A stretch of DNA of 27,613 nucleotides from a virus. Below, in pieces: positions 6,672 through 12,378 of this stretch. The notes under the pieces are model-generated. The model saw only the letters and a list, made by a program, of their open reading frames with translations. It was not told the DNA's origin and did no database searches. Location: positions 1 to 27,613 of the IMG/VR virus record IMGVR_UViG_3300049893_001681; one strand, written 5' to 3'. The first letter of the stretch is position 1; the number at the start of each line of letters is the position of its first letter. Position numbers and translations under genes: made by a program.

Positions 6672-7091
6672 ATGAATGATAATATTAAAGAAATAACAAA
6701 GATAGTGCATTGGTACAAAGGTCTTTCGAAAGATTATTCTGGAATTGAAGATTTATTAAAGGCCAGAAAGCAATTAGTAACTTATCAATTTTTACTTGCT
6801 GTGGAGGTTGGTAATGCAAGACAAAGCTGGAAGGAGTGCGAAGCACAAACGGAAATCATAAGACGCGGTGAAATTGCTAAATTAATTGAACAAAAATTTC
6901 CAATGAGTAAAGCAGTTGAATTAGCAAAAAATGAATCAGTTTTAATGTACGAAGCCGAAAAAATTGCTGACGGATATTATAATTCATTGAAATTTATATT
7001 AGACGCCTCATATGAAGTTGGAAACACAATGAGTCAGCATATATCTTATTTACGAAAAGAATATGAACTATCAAATTTTAATGGCCGTTAA
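6672..7091 (+). CDS. Hypothetical helical phage protein
   Basis: This 139-residue protein is predicted to be almost entirely alpha-helical, with stretches KARKQLVTYQFLLAVEV, ECEAQTEIIRRGEIAKLIEQ and AVELAKNESVLMYEAEKIA. It carries no cysteine motif or membrane segment. It precedes the DnaJ-zinc-finger-like and ERF genes. Helical proteins of this size commonly sit beside single-strand annealing proteins in Bacteroidetes phages, so a recombination accessory role is possible. That is context only. A new promoter lies just after it. Confidence 0.55.
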   Translation: MNDNIKEITKIVHWYKGLSKDYSGIEDLLKARKQLVTYQFLLAVEVGNARQSWKECEAQTEIIRRGEIAKLIEQKFPMSKAVELAKNESVLMYEAEKIADGYYNSLKFILDASYEVGNTMSQHISYLRKEYELSNFNGR

Positions 7092-7120
7092 AAAAAAATA
7101 TATTTTTTTATTTAAAATTA

Positions 7121-7150
7121 TTGTTTATTAAATATATTTACTTATATTTA
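7121..7150 (+). promoter_or_regulatory. Bacteroidota-type promoter for recombination operon
   Basis: TTGTTTATT begins at 7121, and TATATTTA lies at 7143-7150 after a 19-nt spacer. The -33 region resembles that of the promoters at 12137 and 19512 (TTGTTTATTAAATA). Confidence 0.7.
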
Positions 7151-7173
7151 CAGAAAATTTAAAACAAGAAAAC

Positions 7174-7449
7174 ATGATTTATTTAACGGAAAAAGATTTA
7201 AACAAAGCAATTTTAAAAGGACTTGTAAAAAAAGAAGACGTTACAGTCGTAGAAGTGGATGAGTGTGATGAATATGATCACCCATGCGAGGAGTGTGGCG
7301 GTTCTGGAAGAGTTGATAATGCGTACGAACCTTGGGACGAAAAATTAGAAGATTGTGAAGATTGCGACGGTCTTGGAACAAGAAGAAGACTATATGACGG
7401 TCTTTTAGTTTTTGAAGGTTACGAATTAGAAGACGAAGATTTCGAATAA
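7174..7449 (+). CDS. DnaJ-type zinc-finger-like small acidic protein
   Basis: This 91-residue protein has the paired motif CEECGGSGR (about residues 38-46) and CEDCDGLGTR (about 62-71), which is the CxxCxGxG pair of a DnaJ cysteine-rich zinc finger. The rest is strongly acidic (VEVDECDEYD at the centre, ELEDEDFE at the end). Only two CxxCxGxG repeats are present instead of four, so it would bind one zinc. No J domain is seen. It is the first gene of the operon containing ERF, the exonuclease and the SSB-like protein. It may mimic DNA or engage chaperones, but this is speculative. Confidence 0.6.
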   Translation: MIYLTEKDLNKAILKGLVKKEDVTVVEVDECDEYDHPCEECGGSGRVDNAYEPWDEKLEDCEDCDGLGTRRRLYDGLLVFEGYELEDEDFE

Positions 7450-7474
7450 TTTTAAAACAAAAAATAAAACAAAA

Positions 7475-8137
7475 ATGGAAAATTTACTTAAAGCAGTAAT
7501 TGAAGTAATGAAGGAAGTCGAGGGAATCGACAAAACGTTACAAGTTGGAACTGGAATAAGCGCCTATAAAGGCGTTTCCGACCAAGAAGTAAAAAAAGCG
7601 GTTGGAAGATCAATGTCAAAAAATGGTTTAGCAATTTTCCCAGTAGACATTCAGCCAAATGTAAGGATTGAACATTACGACGAAAATTATCAAGGAAATA
7701 TTAAAAGAAAACAAACCGTTTTTACGGATGTTTTAACTACATATAGACTTTATCACACGTCTGGAGAATCAATTGAAATAAAAGGTTACGGACATGGAGT
7801 TGATACACAAGATAAAAGCGCTGGAAAGGCCACAACATATGCGCTGAAATACGCTTTACTTTATACTTTTTTAATTCCAACTGGTAAAATAGACGACGCT
7901 GATAAACATCATTCGAACGAGTACGAAAAAACTTCAAATGATAAAAAAGGAGAAACAAACAAAGAAAACAACTCCAAAACAAAACAAAAAGGCGCTATTA
8001 ATGAAAAAAGATTTCAAAATGCGTTTGAATTGATAAAAAATGGTGATTATTCTATGGAAGATTTAAAAGCAAATTTCCAATTAACGCCAGAGCAAATTAA
8101 AAAACTTGATGAATTAAAAAAAGTGAAAAATGATTAA
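7475..8137 (+). CDS. erf: ERF-family single-strand annealing protein
   Basis: In this 220-residue protein, the N-terminal region (about 1-140) matches the ERF superfamily: an initial helix, YKGVSDQEVKKAVGRSMSKNG, beta strands, and the characteristic GYGHGVDTQDKSAGKA followed by YALKYALLYTFLIPTG and an acidic DDAD. ERF proteins anneal complementary single strands during phage recombination and genome circularisation. Residues about 150-180 are a low-complexity Lys/Asn linker, and the C-terminal 40 residues form a small helical domain (FELIKNGDYSMEDLKANFQL). The next gene, a lambda-exonuclease-like nuclease, overlaps by 8 nt, giving the expected annealase-exonuclease pair. Confidence 0.85.
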   Translation: MENLLKAVIEVMKEVEGIDKTLQVGTGISAYKGVSDQEVKKAVGRSMSKNGLAIFPVDIQPNVRIEHYDENYQGNIKRKQTVFTDVLTTYRLYHTSGESIEIKGYGHGVDTQDKSAGKATTYALKYALLYTFLIPTGKIDDADKHHSNEYEKTSNDKKGETNKENNSKTKQKGAINEKRFQNAFELIKNGDYSMEDLKANFQLTPEQIKKLDELKKVKND

Positions 8138-8798
8138 CCAAGACGCAGAAAGGCAGTATCTAAATAAAGACGGTGAGTTAATTATTAGAGCAAGTGAGGC
8201 CTCACGAATTATGGCCTCACTAAAATCTGATAAATTACCAGAAGGCGCAATGACATACGTTGAAGAAGTTTTTAAAATGATTTACTTAAATTATAATAAA
8301 CCAGAAATAAGTAAAGATGAATTTCAAAAAGGTCATAAATGTGAATCAGGGGCTATTGAATTGCTTAATTTAATTTACGATGAAGATTATGAAAAGAACG
8401 AAATTCGAAAAGGTGATGGATATTTTAAAGGAACTTGCGATATTTTAAAACCTAAAAAATATATTCGAGATACGAAATGTCCTTGGTCAAAGATAACGTT
8501 TCCAATTACAGAAAAAGAAGCAAAAAACACAAATTACGAATATCAATTACGTGTTTATATGAGGCTTTACGACGTTCCAGAGGCCTTTTTAGACTATTGT
8601 TTAATAACTACTCCAGTAGAATTAAGAAAACCATACGAAAGTCCAAAAATTCACGAAATGGACGATTTGCCGTTGAATTTAAGAAAATTTACACTACAAT
8701 ACAAAAGAGATCCAGTTATCGAGCAGTTAATGGTTCGAAGAGTTGAGCAGTGCAGAATTTATTTCGATAAATTAAAAAAACAATTTAAACAATTTTAA
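8130..8798 (+). CDS. YqaJ/lambda-exonuclease-like PD-(D/E)XK nuclease
   Basis: This 222-residue protein has HKCESGAIELLN near residues 71-82, GTCDIL near 99-104 and RDTKCPW near 112-118, followed by NYEYQLRVYMRLY. The Glu, Asp and D-x-K residues in this order plus the downstream Q-x-x-x-Y helix match YqaJ/RecB-type exonucleases that resect double-stranded ends. Overlap with the ERF gene fits the two-component recombination systems of phages (exonuclease plus annealase). Expected length for the family is 200-230 residues. Confidence in the fold is good; the direction of digestion is not visible from sequence. Confidence 0.8.
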   Translation: MINQDAERQYLNKDGELIIRASEASRIMASLKSDKLPEGAMTYVEEVFKMIYLNYNKPEISKDEFQKGHKCESGAIELLNLIYDEDYEKNEIRKGDGYFKGTCDILKPKKYIRDTKCPWSKITFPITEKEAKNTNYEYQLRVYMRLYDVPEAFLDYCLITTPVELRKPYESPKIHEMDDLPLNLRKFTLQYKRDPVIEQLMVRRVEQCRIYFDKLKKQFKQF

Positions 8799-8825
8799 TA
8801 ATTTTAATAAAAAAACAATAGAATT

Positions 8826-9185
8826 ATGAATGTAAAAGGTAAATTAATTTACAAAGCAGATGAAAATCAAATTTCTGCGGATTTTAAAAAAAGGGATTTC
8901 GTGGTAGAAACTATTGAGGAAATGTACCCACAAAAAATATTAATCCAATTAATACAAGATAAATGCCGATTATTGGAAATGTTTAACGAGGGCGATATTA
9001 TAGACGTATCTATCAATATTAAGGGGCGTGAATGGATTTCACCTCAAGGAGAAGTGAGATATTTTAATACAATTGAAGCGTGGAAAATTGATAAAATTGG
9101 AAGTTCAGAACAATTAGGTACACCAGTTAAAAAAATAGTACAAAAGGCAAGTCAAGAAGATGAAAACGATGATTTACCTTTTTAA
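8826..9185 (+). CDS. DUF3127 SSB-like protein
   Basis: This 119-residue protein has an OB-fold-like pattern: GKLIYKADENQISADFKKRDFVV at the start (read as two strands), then ILIQLIQDKCRLLEMF, GDIIDVSINIKGREW and YFNTIEAWKI. These match the DUF3127 family found in Bacteroidetes and their phages. It ends with the acidic tip NDDLPF, which resembles the C-terminal D-D-(I/L)-P-F tip that bacterial SSB proteins use to recruit repair partners. It probably coats single-stranded DNA alongside the ERF protein and the exonuclease. The upstream A-rich leader and ATG at 8826 are typical of this genome. Confidence 0.75.
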   Translation: MNVKGKLIYKADENQISADFKKRDFVVETIEEMYPQKILIQLIQDKCRLLEMFNEGDIIDVSINIKGREWISPQGEVRYFNTIEAWKIDKIGSSEQLGTPVKKIVQKASQEDENDDLPF

Positions 9186-9206
9186 ATAATTTAAAAAATA
9201 GAAAAA

Positions 9207-9440
9207 ATGTCATTTGATTTAAGAAGATTATCAAGCATAGAACTTGAAATTAAACTTTCCCTAATGGAATATTTACAAAAAACAAAAAGAACTCCGACTG
9301 GATTCGCTAAGGAGGTTGGAATACACCCACTTCAATTGATCGGATTTATTAAACGCGGAGAGGGTTTACAATTTAGAACGCTTAAAAAAATAGGCGATTT
9401 CATTAATAATGAAAAACCAAAAAAAATAAACAATTATTAA
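9207..9440 (+). CDS. Small helix-turn-helix DNA-binding protein
   Basis: This 77-residue protein has TPTGFAKEVGIHPLQLIGFIKRG at about residues 30-52, which reads as a helix-turn-helix (AKEVGI turn and recognition helix), followed by RTLKKIGDFIN, the usual fourth helix of XRE/Cro-like domains. It ends with a basic tail (KPKKINNY). It is the last gene of the recombination operon and is followed by a terminator-like hairpin. A regulatory role for this operon or the following accessory block is likely. It lacks a C-terminal sensor or protease domain, so it is not a CI-like repressor. Confidence 0.6.
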   Translation: MSFDLRRLSSIELEIKLSLMEYLQKTKRTPTGFAKEVGIHPLQLIGFIKRGEGLQFRTLKKIGDFINNEKPKKINNY

Positions 9441-9446
9441 CTATTG

Positions 9447-9470
9447 AGGGGAATAAACGCCCCTTTTTTA
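9447..9470 (+). terminator. Terminator-like hairpin
   Basis: A short stem AGGGG/CCCCT with an 8-nt loop (aataaacg) is followed by about seven T residues. It closes the recombination operon. The loop ending in ACG before a C-run recurs at 12367-12402. Confidence 0.6.
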
Positions 9471-9481
9471 AATTTTTTAAG

Positions 9482-9703
9482 ATGAAAGAAACAACTGCAA
9501 ACATATTTAACGTTTTGATTTATGGGTTTATTTGCCTTGTAGCATACGTTTTATACCTTTATTATCGTTTAACAAGATTTTTTATATTTAGAGAATTAAA
9601 ATCATTTAAAAACACGTTTACAAACGTATTTATCTTGGCCACAACGATAGAAATGATAGTGGTTTTATTTATTTACTTATTAATTACTTGGATATGGCGT
9701 TAA
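9482..9703 (+). CDS. Two-pass small membrane protein
   Basis: This 73-residue protein has two hydrophobic segments, about residues 8-28 (NVLIYGFICLVAYVLYLYY) and 48-71 (VFILATTIEMIVVLFIYLLI), separated by a basic loop (RELKSFKN). It ends TWIWR. No family is recognised. It overlaps the next membrane-protein gene by 10 nt, so the pair is probably co-translated. Small membrane proteins in accessory phage regions may act in superinfection exclusion or lysis timing, but nothing here shows which. Confidence 0.5.
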   Translation: MKETTANIFNVLIYGFICLVAYVLYLYYRLTRFFIFRELKSFKNTFTNVFILATTIEMIVVLFIYLLITWIWR

Positions 9704-9951
9704 GTAAATTAGCAAAAGAAAGGTTATATATCAGACTATTCGTATTTATTTGTTTTATATTTTGGATTTACGGCGTTTGGTTTTTATTATCATATACAAA
9801 TTATCAACGTCAAAGAATAAAAGAACAAACCGAAAAAAAGAAATTCACTATTATTAAAGAGAGTGATTCACTTTATTTTTTTATGCCGTCTGGGGGATCT
9901 GAATATTTACAAAAAGTTAGGTTATACCAAGCAAAAGAATTTGATAAATAA
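9694..9951 (+). CDS. Single-pass membrane protein with polar C-terminal domain
   Basis: This 85-residue protein starts at the ATG at 9694; an in-frame TTG six bases upstream is less likely. A basic N-terminus (KLAKERLYIR) is followed by a hydrophobic segment at about residues 13-33 (FVFICFIFWIYGVWFLLS), a charged coiled region (QRQRIKEQTEKKK), and a small beta-rich end (IIKESDSLYFFMPSGG). It probably sits in the inner membrane with the C-terminus outside the bilayer. It is unrecognised. Its stop codon lies within the TAACGTAA repeat that begins the cassette-like region. Confidence 0.5.
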   Translation: MALSKLAKERLYIRLFVFICFIFWIYGVWFLLSYTNYQRQRIKEQTEKKKFTIIKESDSLYFFMPSGGSEYLQKVRLYQAKEFDK

Positions 9952-10021
9952 CGTAATCCATAACGGAAACGTTTCAATATTTTCAACATTGTGTTATGCT
10001 TTGTTGCGTATTTTAACGTAA
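9949..10021 (+). repeat. Cassette-boundary-like element with 8-bp direct repeats
   Basis: TAACGTAA occurs at 9949-9956 and again at 10014-10021, bracketing an imperfect hairpin with CATAAC (9959-9964) and GTTATG (9993-9998). The first copy contains the stop codon of the preceding gene. The 217-base stretch from 9952 to the next ATG otherwise holds only a promoter. Confidence 0.4.
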
Positions 10022-10108
10022 ATCTACAATAGAAGAAATAATTTGTTCTTTTTTGTGTGTTGGAAATCAATCAATTACAAAATAGTTTAAAAATAATTGT
10101 TAAAAAAC

Positions 10109-10139
10109 TTGTGTATATAATATATATTATATATATTTG
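10109..10139 (+). promoter_or_regulatory. Bacteroidota-type promoter
   Basis: TTG at 10109-10111 is followed after 20 nt by TATATTTG at 10132-10139, a consensus -7 box. The spacer is an alternating TA tract with local palindromic character that could also bind a regulator. The first ATG is 30 nt downstream. Confidence 0.65.
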
Positions 10140-10168
10140 TATCAGTTAAATATTAAAACAAAATAAAA

Positions 10169-10336
10169 ATGGAAACACAAAGATACACGGTAAAAGAAGT
10201 AATTAAATTCGGAATGTTGTTTGGTTATTTTGTATTTGATACAAAAGAAAATAAAAAAACAATTTATGAATATGATGAACATGAAAAATGGAGAGCAGAA
10301 TCAAAATGTGAATTACTTAACGCTTTAAGAAAATGA
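10169..10336 (+). CDS. Small hypothetical protein (55 aa)
   Basis: The ORF starts at an ATG after an A-rich leader 30 nt from a good promoter and ends in an ATGA overlap with the next gene. It encodes 55 residues beginning METQRYTVKEVIKFGMLFGY, with a charged C-terminal half (YEYDEHEKWRAESKCELL). No motif is recognised. Promoter, leader and coupled stop/start make it a credible gene despite its size. Confidence 0.55.
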   Translation: METQRYTVKEVIKFGMLFGYFVFDTKENKKTIYEYDEHEKWRAESKCELLNALRK

Positions 10337-10734
10337 GCGTTAAGTATTTAATTGATATAATAAATGTAGATAATGAACCTAATATAATACAGCAAATGGG
10401 ACATAGACAAGATATGACATCAGAGCAAAGATTAAAATGGGATTGTGATAATTACAAGAAAAGACTTGAAGCAAATAAGGGTTCCAATTATGAATATTGG
10501 AATGATAAGCACGATGAACTTTTAAAAAATGGATGGGATTTATTTTTAATTACAGAAAAATCAACAAGGCAATGGAGTAAGATATTTCAAAGTTATGCAA
10601 CATCGTCGGAAGAATATGCTAAGAAGTTTGTTCAACAATTAAGAAGCGAAGGTAATTTTGCGAGAATTGTTTGTGGATATGAAAAAACCAGACAAAGAAT
10701 TAAAATGTATTCAATAATTTATAAAGCAAAATGA
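10333..10734 (+). CDS. Hypothetical protein
   Basis: This 133-residue soluble protein overlaps both neighbours by ATGA, forming a three-gene coupled unit (10169-10907). It is rich in Lys, Trp and Tyr, with a central segment DHELLKNGWDLFLI-like helix-strand (KHDELLKNGWDLFLITEKST) and a C-terminal beta-hairpin-like region (FARIVCGYEKTRQRIKMYSI). This could be a small alpha/beta fold. No catalytic motif or known family is recognised. Confidence 0.5.
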   Translation: MSVKYLIDIINVDNEPNIIQQMGHRQDMTSEQRLKWDCDNYKKRLEANKGSNYEYWNDKHDELLKNGWDLFLITEKSTRQWSKIFQSYATSSEEYAKKFVQQLRSEGNFARIVCGYEKTRQRIKMYSIIYKAK

Positions 10735-10907
10735 AAAAACTAATTGACATACCAAACGAAATTGTACAAGATTTAAAGATACTTGCAATTAAACAAAATA
10801 AGGATTTAAAGAATTTTATTCAAGATGAATTAGTTTCACTTGTGCGAGGGGAGAAAAAAGAACAAAACACGGTAAATATTAACTCGAAGCTGAAATTTAA
10901 GCAATAG
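10731..10907 (+). CDS. Ribbon-helix-helix-like small DNA-binding protein
   Basis: This 58-residue ORF begins MKKLIDIPNEIVQDLKILA and continues KQNKDLKNFIQDELVSLV. A short N-terminal strand, then two helices separated by a polar turn, is the Arc/MetJ ribbon-helix-helix pattern, including the typical 'IDIP..IV..LK..A' beginning. The C-terminal tail is basic (VNINSKLKFKQ). It is coupled to the upstream gene by ATGA. It probably dimerises and binds DNA, perhaps autoregulating this unit. Just after the stop lies a strong imperfect hairpin with the GTTAGC motif. Confidence 0.6.
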   Translation: MKKLIDIPNEIVQDLKILAIKQNKDLKNFIQDELVSLVRGEKKEQNTVNINSKLKFKQ

Positions 10908-10912
10908 AGCAT

Positions 10913-10967
10913 AACGGTTAGTATAACACATCGTTTTAATGTATGTTATACATTGTTAGCACCCGTT
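10913..10967 (+). repeat. Imperfect hairpin with TAACGG...GTTAGC ends (attC-like structure)
   Basis: Arms GTATAACACAT (10921-10931) and ATGTATGTTATAC (10939-10951) pair except for two unpaired bases in the right arm. Outside them lie TAACGG (10912-10917) and GTTAGCACCCG (10955-10965). A structured site with bulged bases, flanked by TAAC/GTTA boxes after an ORF, resembles integron attC sites, but the boxes do not fit the canonical RYYYAAC/GTTRRRY pattern. Confidence 0.4.
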
Positions 10968-10993
10968 TTTTTGTTTAGGTGGAATTATTTTAA

Positions 10994-11055
10994 AAATATT
11001 TACACTTTTTTACTCAAAAAGTTTGCAGGTGTAAATATTTATTGTATCTTTACAC
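10994..11055 (+). promoter_or_regulatory. Promoter with overlapping inverted-repeat operator
   Basis: A 12-bp perfect inverted repeat AAATATTTACAC (10994-11005) and GTGTAAATATTT (11029-11040) flanks and overlaps a promoter (TTTG at 11022-11025, TATCTTTA at 11045-11052, 19-nt gap). A third half-site TTTACAC (11049-11055) overlaps the -7 box. This arrangement suits a dimeric repressor acting at two sites. The nearby ribbon-helix-helix protein is one candidate. Confidence 0.55.
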
Positions 11056-11079
11056 TATCAAATTAAAACAACAAGAAAA

Positions 11080-11265
11080 ATGAGAACAGCAAAAGATTTA
11101 AAAGTAGGAGATACTTTCAAAAAACAAGGTTTTAAATTTACAGTTGCTACAATAGAAGCTGATAAATACAAAAACGGAACAGATTGTGTAAATATTACTT
11201 GTTACACAAATGATAGTAAAACTCCTGATAGTCACTTCAATTTTAAATTGACAACAAAAGTATAA
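11080..11265 (+). CDS. Small conserved-type hypothetical protein (61 aa)
   Basis: The sequence begins MRTAKDLKVGDTFKKQGFKF and reads as a small beta-barrel (SH3-like): short strands around a G-D-T-F turn, then TVATIEADKY, VNITCYTND and FNFKLTTKV. Such 'KVGDTF' mini-proteins occur in Bacteroidetes mobile DNA; no function is known to me. It sits after an operator-controlled promoter, and its stop overlaps the next start (TAATG). Confidence 0.55.
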   Translation: MRTAKDLKVGDTFKKQGFKFTVATIEADKYKNGTDCVNITCYTNDSKTPDSHFNFKLTTKV

Positions 11266-11444
11266 TGAATGAAAATATAATAATACTGACCAATGGAGAA
11301 TCCTACGAAGCGTGGGGTTCTCTTGTTGAGTTGTGCAAAGTGAAAGGATTTAGCCACAACTATTTGAAGCGTTTGAAATACCCTTTTAAATACAAAGGAT
11401 TAGACTTCATTCGTGTGCCTTTTCGGTCTTCAAATGGGTGCTAA
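11265..11444 (+). CDS. Small hypothetical protein (59 aa), helix-turn-helix-like
   Basis: The ATG at 11265 overlaps the upstream stop. The sequence has ESYEAWGSLVELCKVKGFS followed by HNYLKRLKYPFKYKG, a pattern of short strand, two helices and a 'W/P-F-x-Y-x-G' strand that I associate with small Bacteroidetes phage proteins. The helices could form a helix-turn-helix (LVELCKVKGFSHNYLKRL). It ends SNGC, with the stop codon inside the GCTAACG repeat motif. Confidence 0.55.
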   Translation: MNENIIILTNGESYEAWGSLVELCKVKGFSHNYLKRLKYPFKYKGLDFIRVPFRSSNGC

Positions 11445-11460
11445 CGATTCGCACCTAAAC
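11436..11460 (+). repeat. Inverted-repeat partner of the left module boundary
   Basis: GGGTGCTAAC (11436-11445) is the exact reverse complement of GTTAGCACCC (10955-10964). CACCTAAAC (11452-11460) is the exact reverse complement of GTTTAGGTG (10973-10981). The two pairs bracket the two small genes at 11080-11444 and the operator. Confidence 0.6.
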
Positions 11461-11491
11461 GATAGTTTTTTAACGACTTAATAACGACAAA

Positions 11492-11746
11492 ATGAAATTA
11501 GACGAAACAATATTAATAGAGATTCAAGATTACATTAATGAACTTGATGAAAAAGTAGGGCTAAAACCTGAAACGATTGAAGATGTGCTAAAAGCCATTG
11601 ATAAGCACAGAACCGAGTTAAAAAACTTGCGTTTAGTTGTTGTTAGCAAATCGTTGTCTTCAACGCCTTGTGTTTGTGGTGATAATTTTAATCCATATCG
11701 AGATGGTGGTAGTTGTTGGAATTGCGAAACTGGCAATGTTTGCTAA
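11492..11746 (+). CDS. Small protein with cysteine-rich C-terminus
   Basis: This 84-residue protein has a helical N-terminal part (about 1-50, with ETILIEIQDYINELDEKVG) followed by a C-terminal part with five cysteines (CVC, then CWNC, then a terminal Cys), which could bind one zinc. Part of it (GTTAGCAAA at 11642-11650 versus TTTGCTAAC at 11739-11747) belongs to a repeat pair, so the cysteine-rich end may have arisen by a cassette junction. The stop codon again lies in GCTAACGG. The family is unrecognised, and composition is somewhat less AT-rich than the neighbours. Confidence 0.5.
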   Translation: MKLDETILIEIQDYINELDEKVGLKPETIEDVLKAIDKHRTELKNLRLVVVSKSLSSTPCVCGDNFNPYRDGGSCWNCETGNVC

Positions 11747-11762
11747 CGGTTTGCAAATAGGC
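11739..11762 (+). repeat. Module boundary with GCTAACGG and GCAAATAGGC
   Basis: TTTGCTAAC (11739-11747) pairs with GTTAGCAAA at 11642-11650. GCAAATAGGC (11753-11762) pairs exactly with GCCTATTTGC at 11963-11972, bracketing the small gene at 11786-11962. Confidence 0.55.
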
Positions 11763-11785
11763 TTAGTTAATTAAATTTTACGAAA

Positions 11786-11962
11786 ATGTATGATATGATG
11801 GATTTAGCGTGTGCAGAGGCACTCGGAGTAGATGTAGAAATTTACATTGAAAAAATAGAAAAAACGACTTATAAACGAGCTGAATTAATAATTAGTGCGT
11901 TGATGAGCGAAGATAAAAATATACTTATAAAAGCACGAAGGTTGTTTAATTTAATTAATTGA
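11786..11962 (+). CDS. Small hypothetical protein (58 aa)
   Basis: The ORF begins MYDMMDLACAEALGVDVEIY and continues as helices (KRAELIISALMSEDKN, KARRLFNLIN), a compact all-helical mini-protein. It lies exactly between perfect 10-bp inverted repeats (11753-11762 and 11963-11972), with no promoter of its own visible, so expression would depend on read-through from 11022. Similar mini-proteins occur in Bacteroidetes phages as far as I recall, but with no known role. The stop is TGA immediately before the repeat. Confidence 0.5.
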   Translation: MYDMMDLACAEALGVDVEIYIEKIEKTTYKRAELIISALMSEDKNILIKARRLFNLIN

Positions 11963-12050
11963 GCCTATTTGCTGTTATAAGAAAGCGATTAGCGACCCGA
12001 TAGGGTTTCTTATAACACAAAAATAGGCGACGGATTTATTCTCGCCTATT
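11963..12050 (+). repeat. Compound inverted-repeat hairpin pair after small gene
   Basis: GTTATAAGAAA (11974-11984) pairs perfectly with TTTCTTATAAC (12006-12016). Outside it, GCCTATTT pairs with AAATAGGC (12021-12028) across an internal loop. The latter arm can instead pair (AATAGGCGA, 12022-12030) with TCGCCTATT (12042-12050), giving two mutually exclusive foldings. The 236 bases between the genes at 11962 and 12199 hold these hairpins and a promoter only. Confidence 0.6.
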
Positions 12051-12092
12051 GACTGTTATGACGCGTTTTAATGCGCTAAATGATTGTAATCC

Positions 12093-12166
12093 TTATTTAT
12101 AATCGTTATAAATAACATTTTTTTTATCAAAAAATATTGTTTATTAAATATAAATACTTATATTTG
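12093..12166 (+). promoter_or_regulatory. Promoter module with upstream 23-bp palindrome (copy 1)
   Basis: A perfect palindrome (10-bp arms TTATTTATAA and TTATAAATAA, 3-nt centre) at 12093-12115 precedes a poly-T stretch and then TTG (12137-12139), 19 nt, TATATTTG (12159-12166). The 42 bases at 12135-12176 are identical to 19510-19551. The palindrome could be an operator or an AT-only terminator. Confidence 0.75.
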
Positions 12167-12198
12167 TGGTATAGAATTAAATATTAAAACAATAAGTT

Positions 12199-12378
12199 AT
12201 GGCGAATATGAGTTACTGCAGATTTAGAAACACTTTACAAGATTTACAAGATTGTTTCGATACATTAAATGACGGTTTAGATTTGGACGATCTAAGTCAC
12301 GAAGAAAAAAAAGCAATGATTGAGTTGATCGAATTATCTCAAAGAATTGGAGAAGATTACGAACATTTAATTAAGTAG
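12199..12378 (+). CDS. Small conserved-type phage protein (59 aa)
   Basis: It starts at the ATG about 30 nt from a consensus promoter. The sequence begins MANMSYCRFRNTLQDLQDCF and is followed by an acidic helical region (DGLDLDDLSHEEKKAMIELI). The 'MSYCRF.NT..DL.DC' start is one I recall from small proteins in Bacteroidetes phages and mobile elements; the function is unknown. An internal ATG (codon 4, MSYC) is an equally good start. The end of the gene forms the left arm of a 14-bp hairpin. Confidence 0.6.
   Translation: MANMSYCRFRNTLQDLQDCFDTLNDGLDLDDLSHEEKKAMIELIELSQRIGEDYEHLIK

Noticed and set aside
9949-12060. Classical integron attC array
   Set aside because: Core boxes do not fit RYYYAAC/GTTRRRY and no integrase is visible, so only a cassette-like arrangement is reported.
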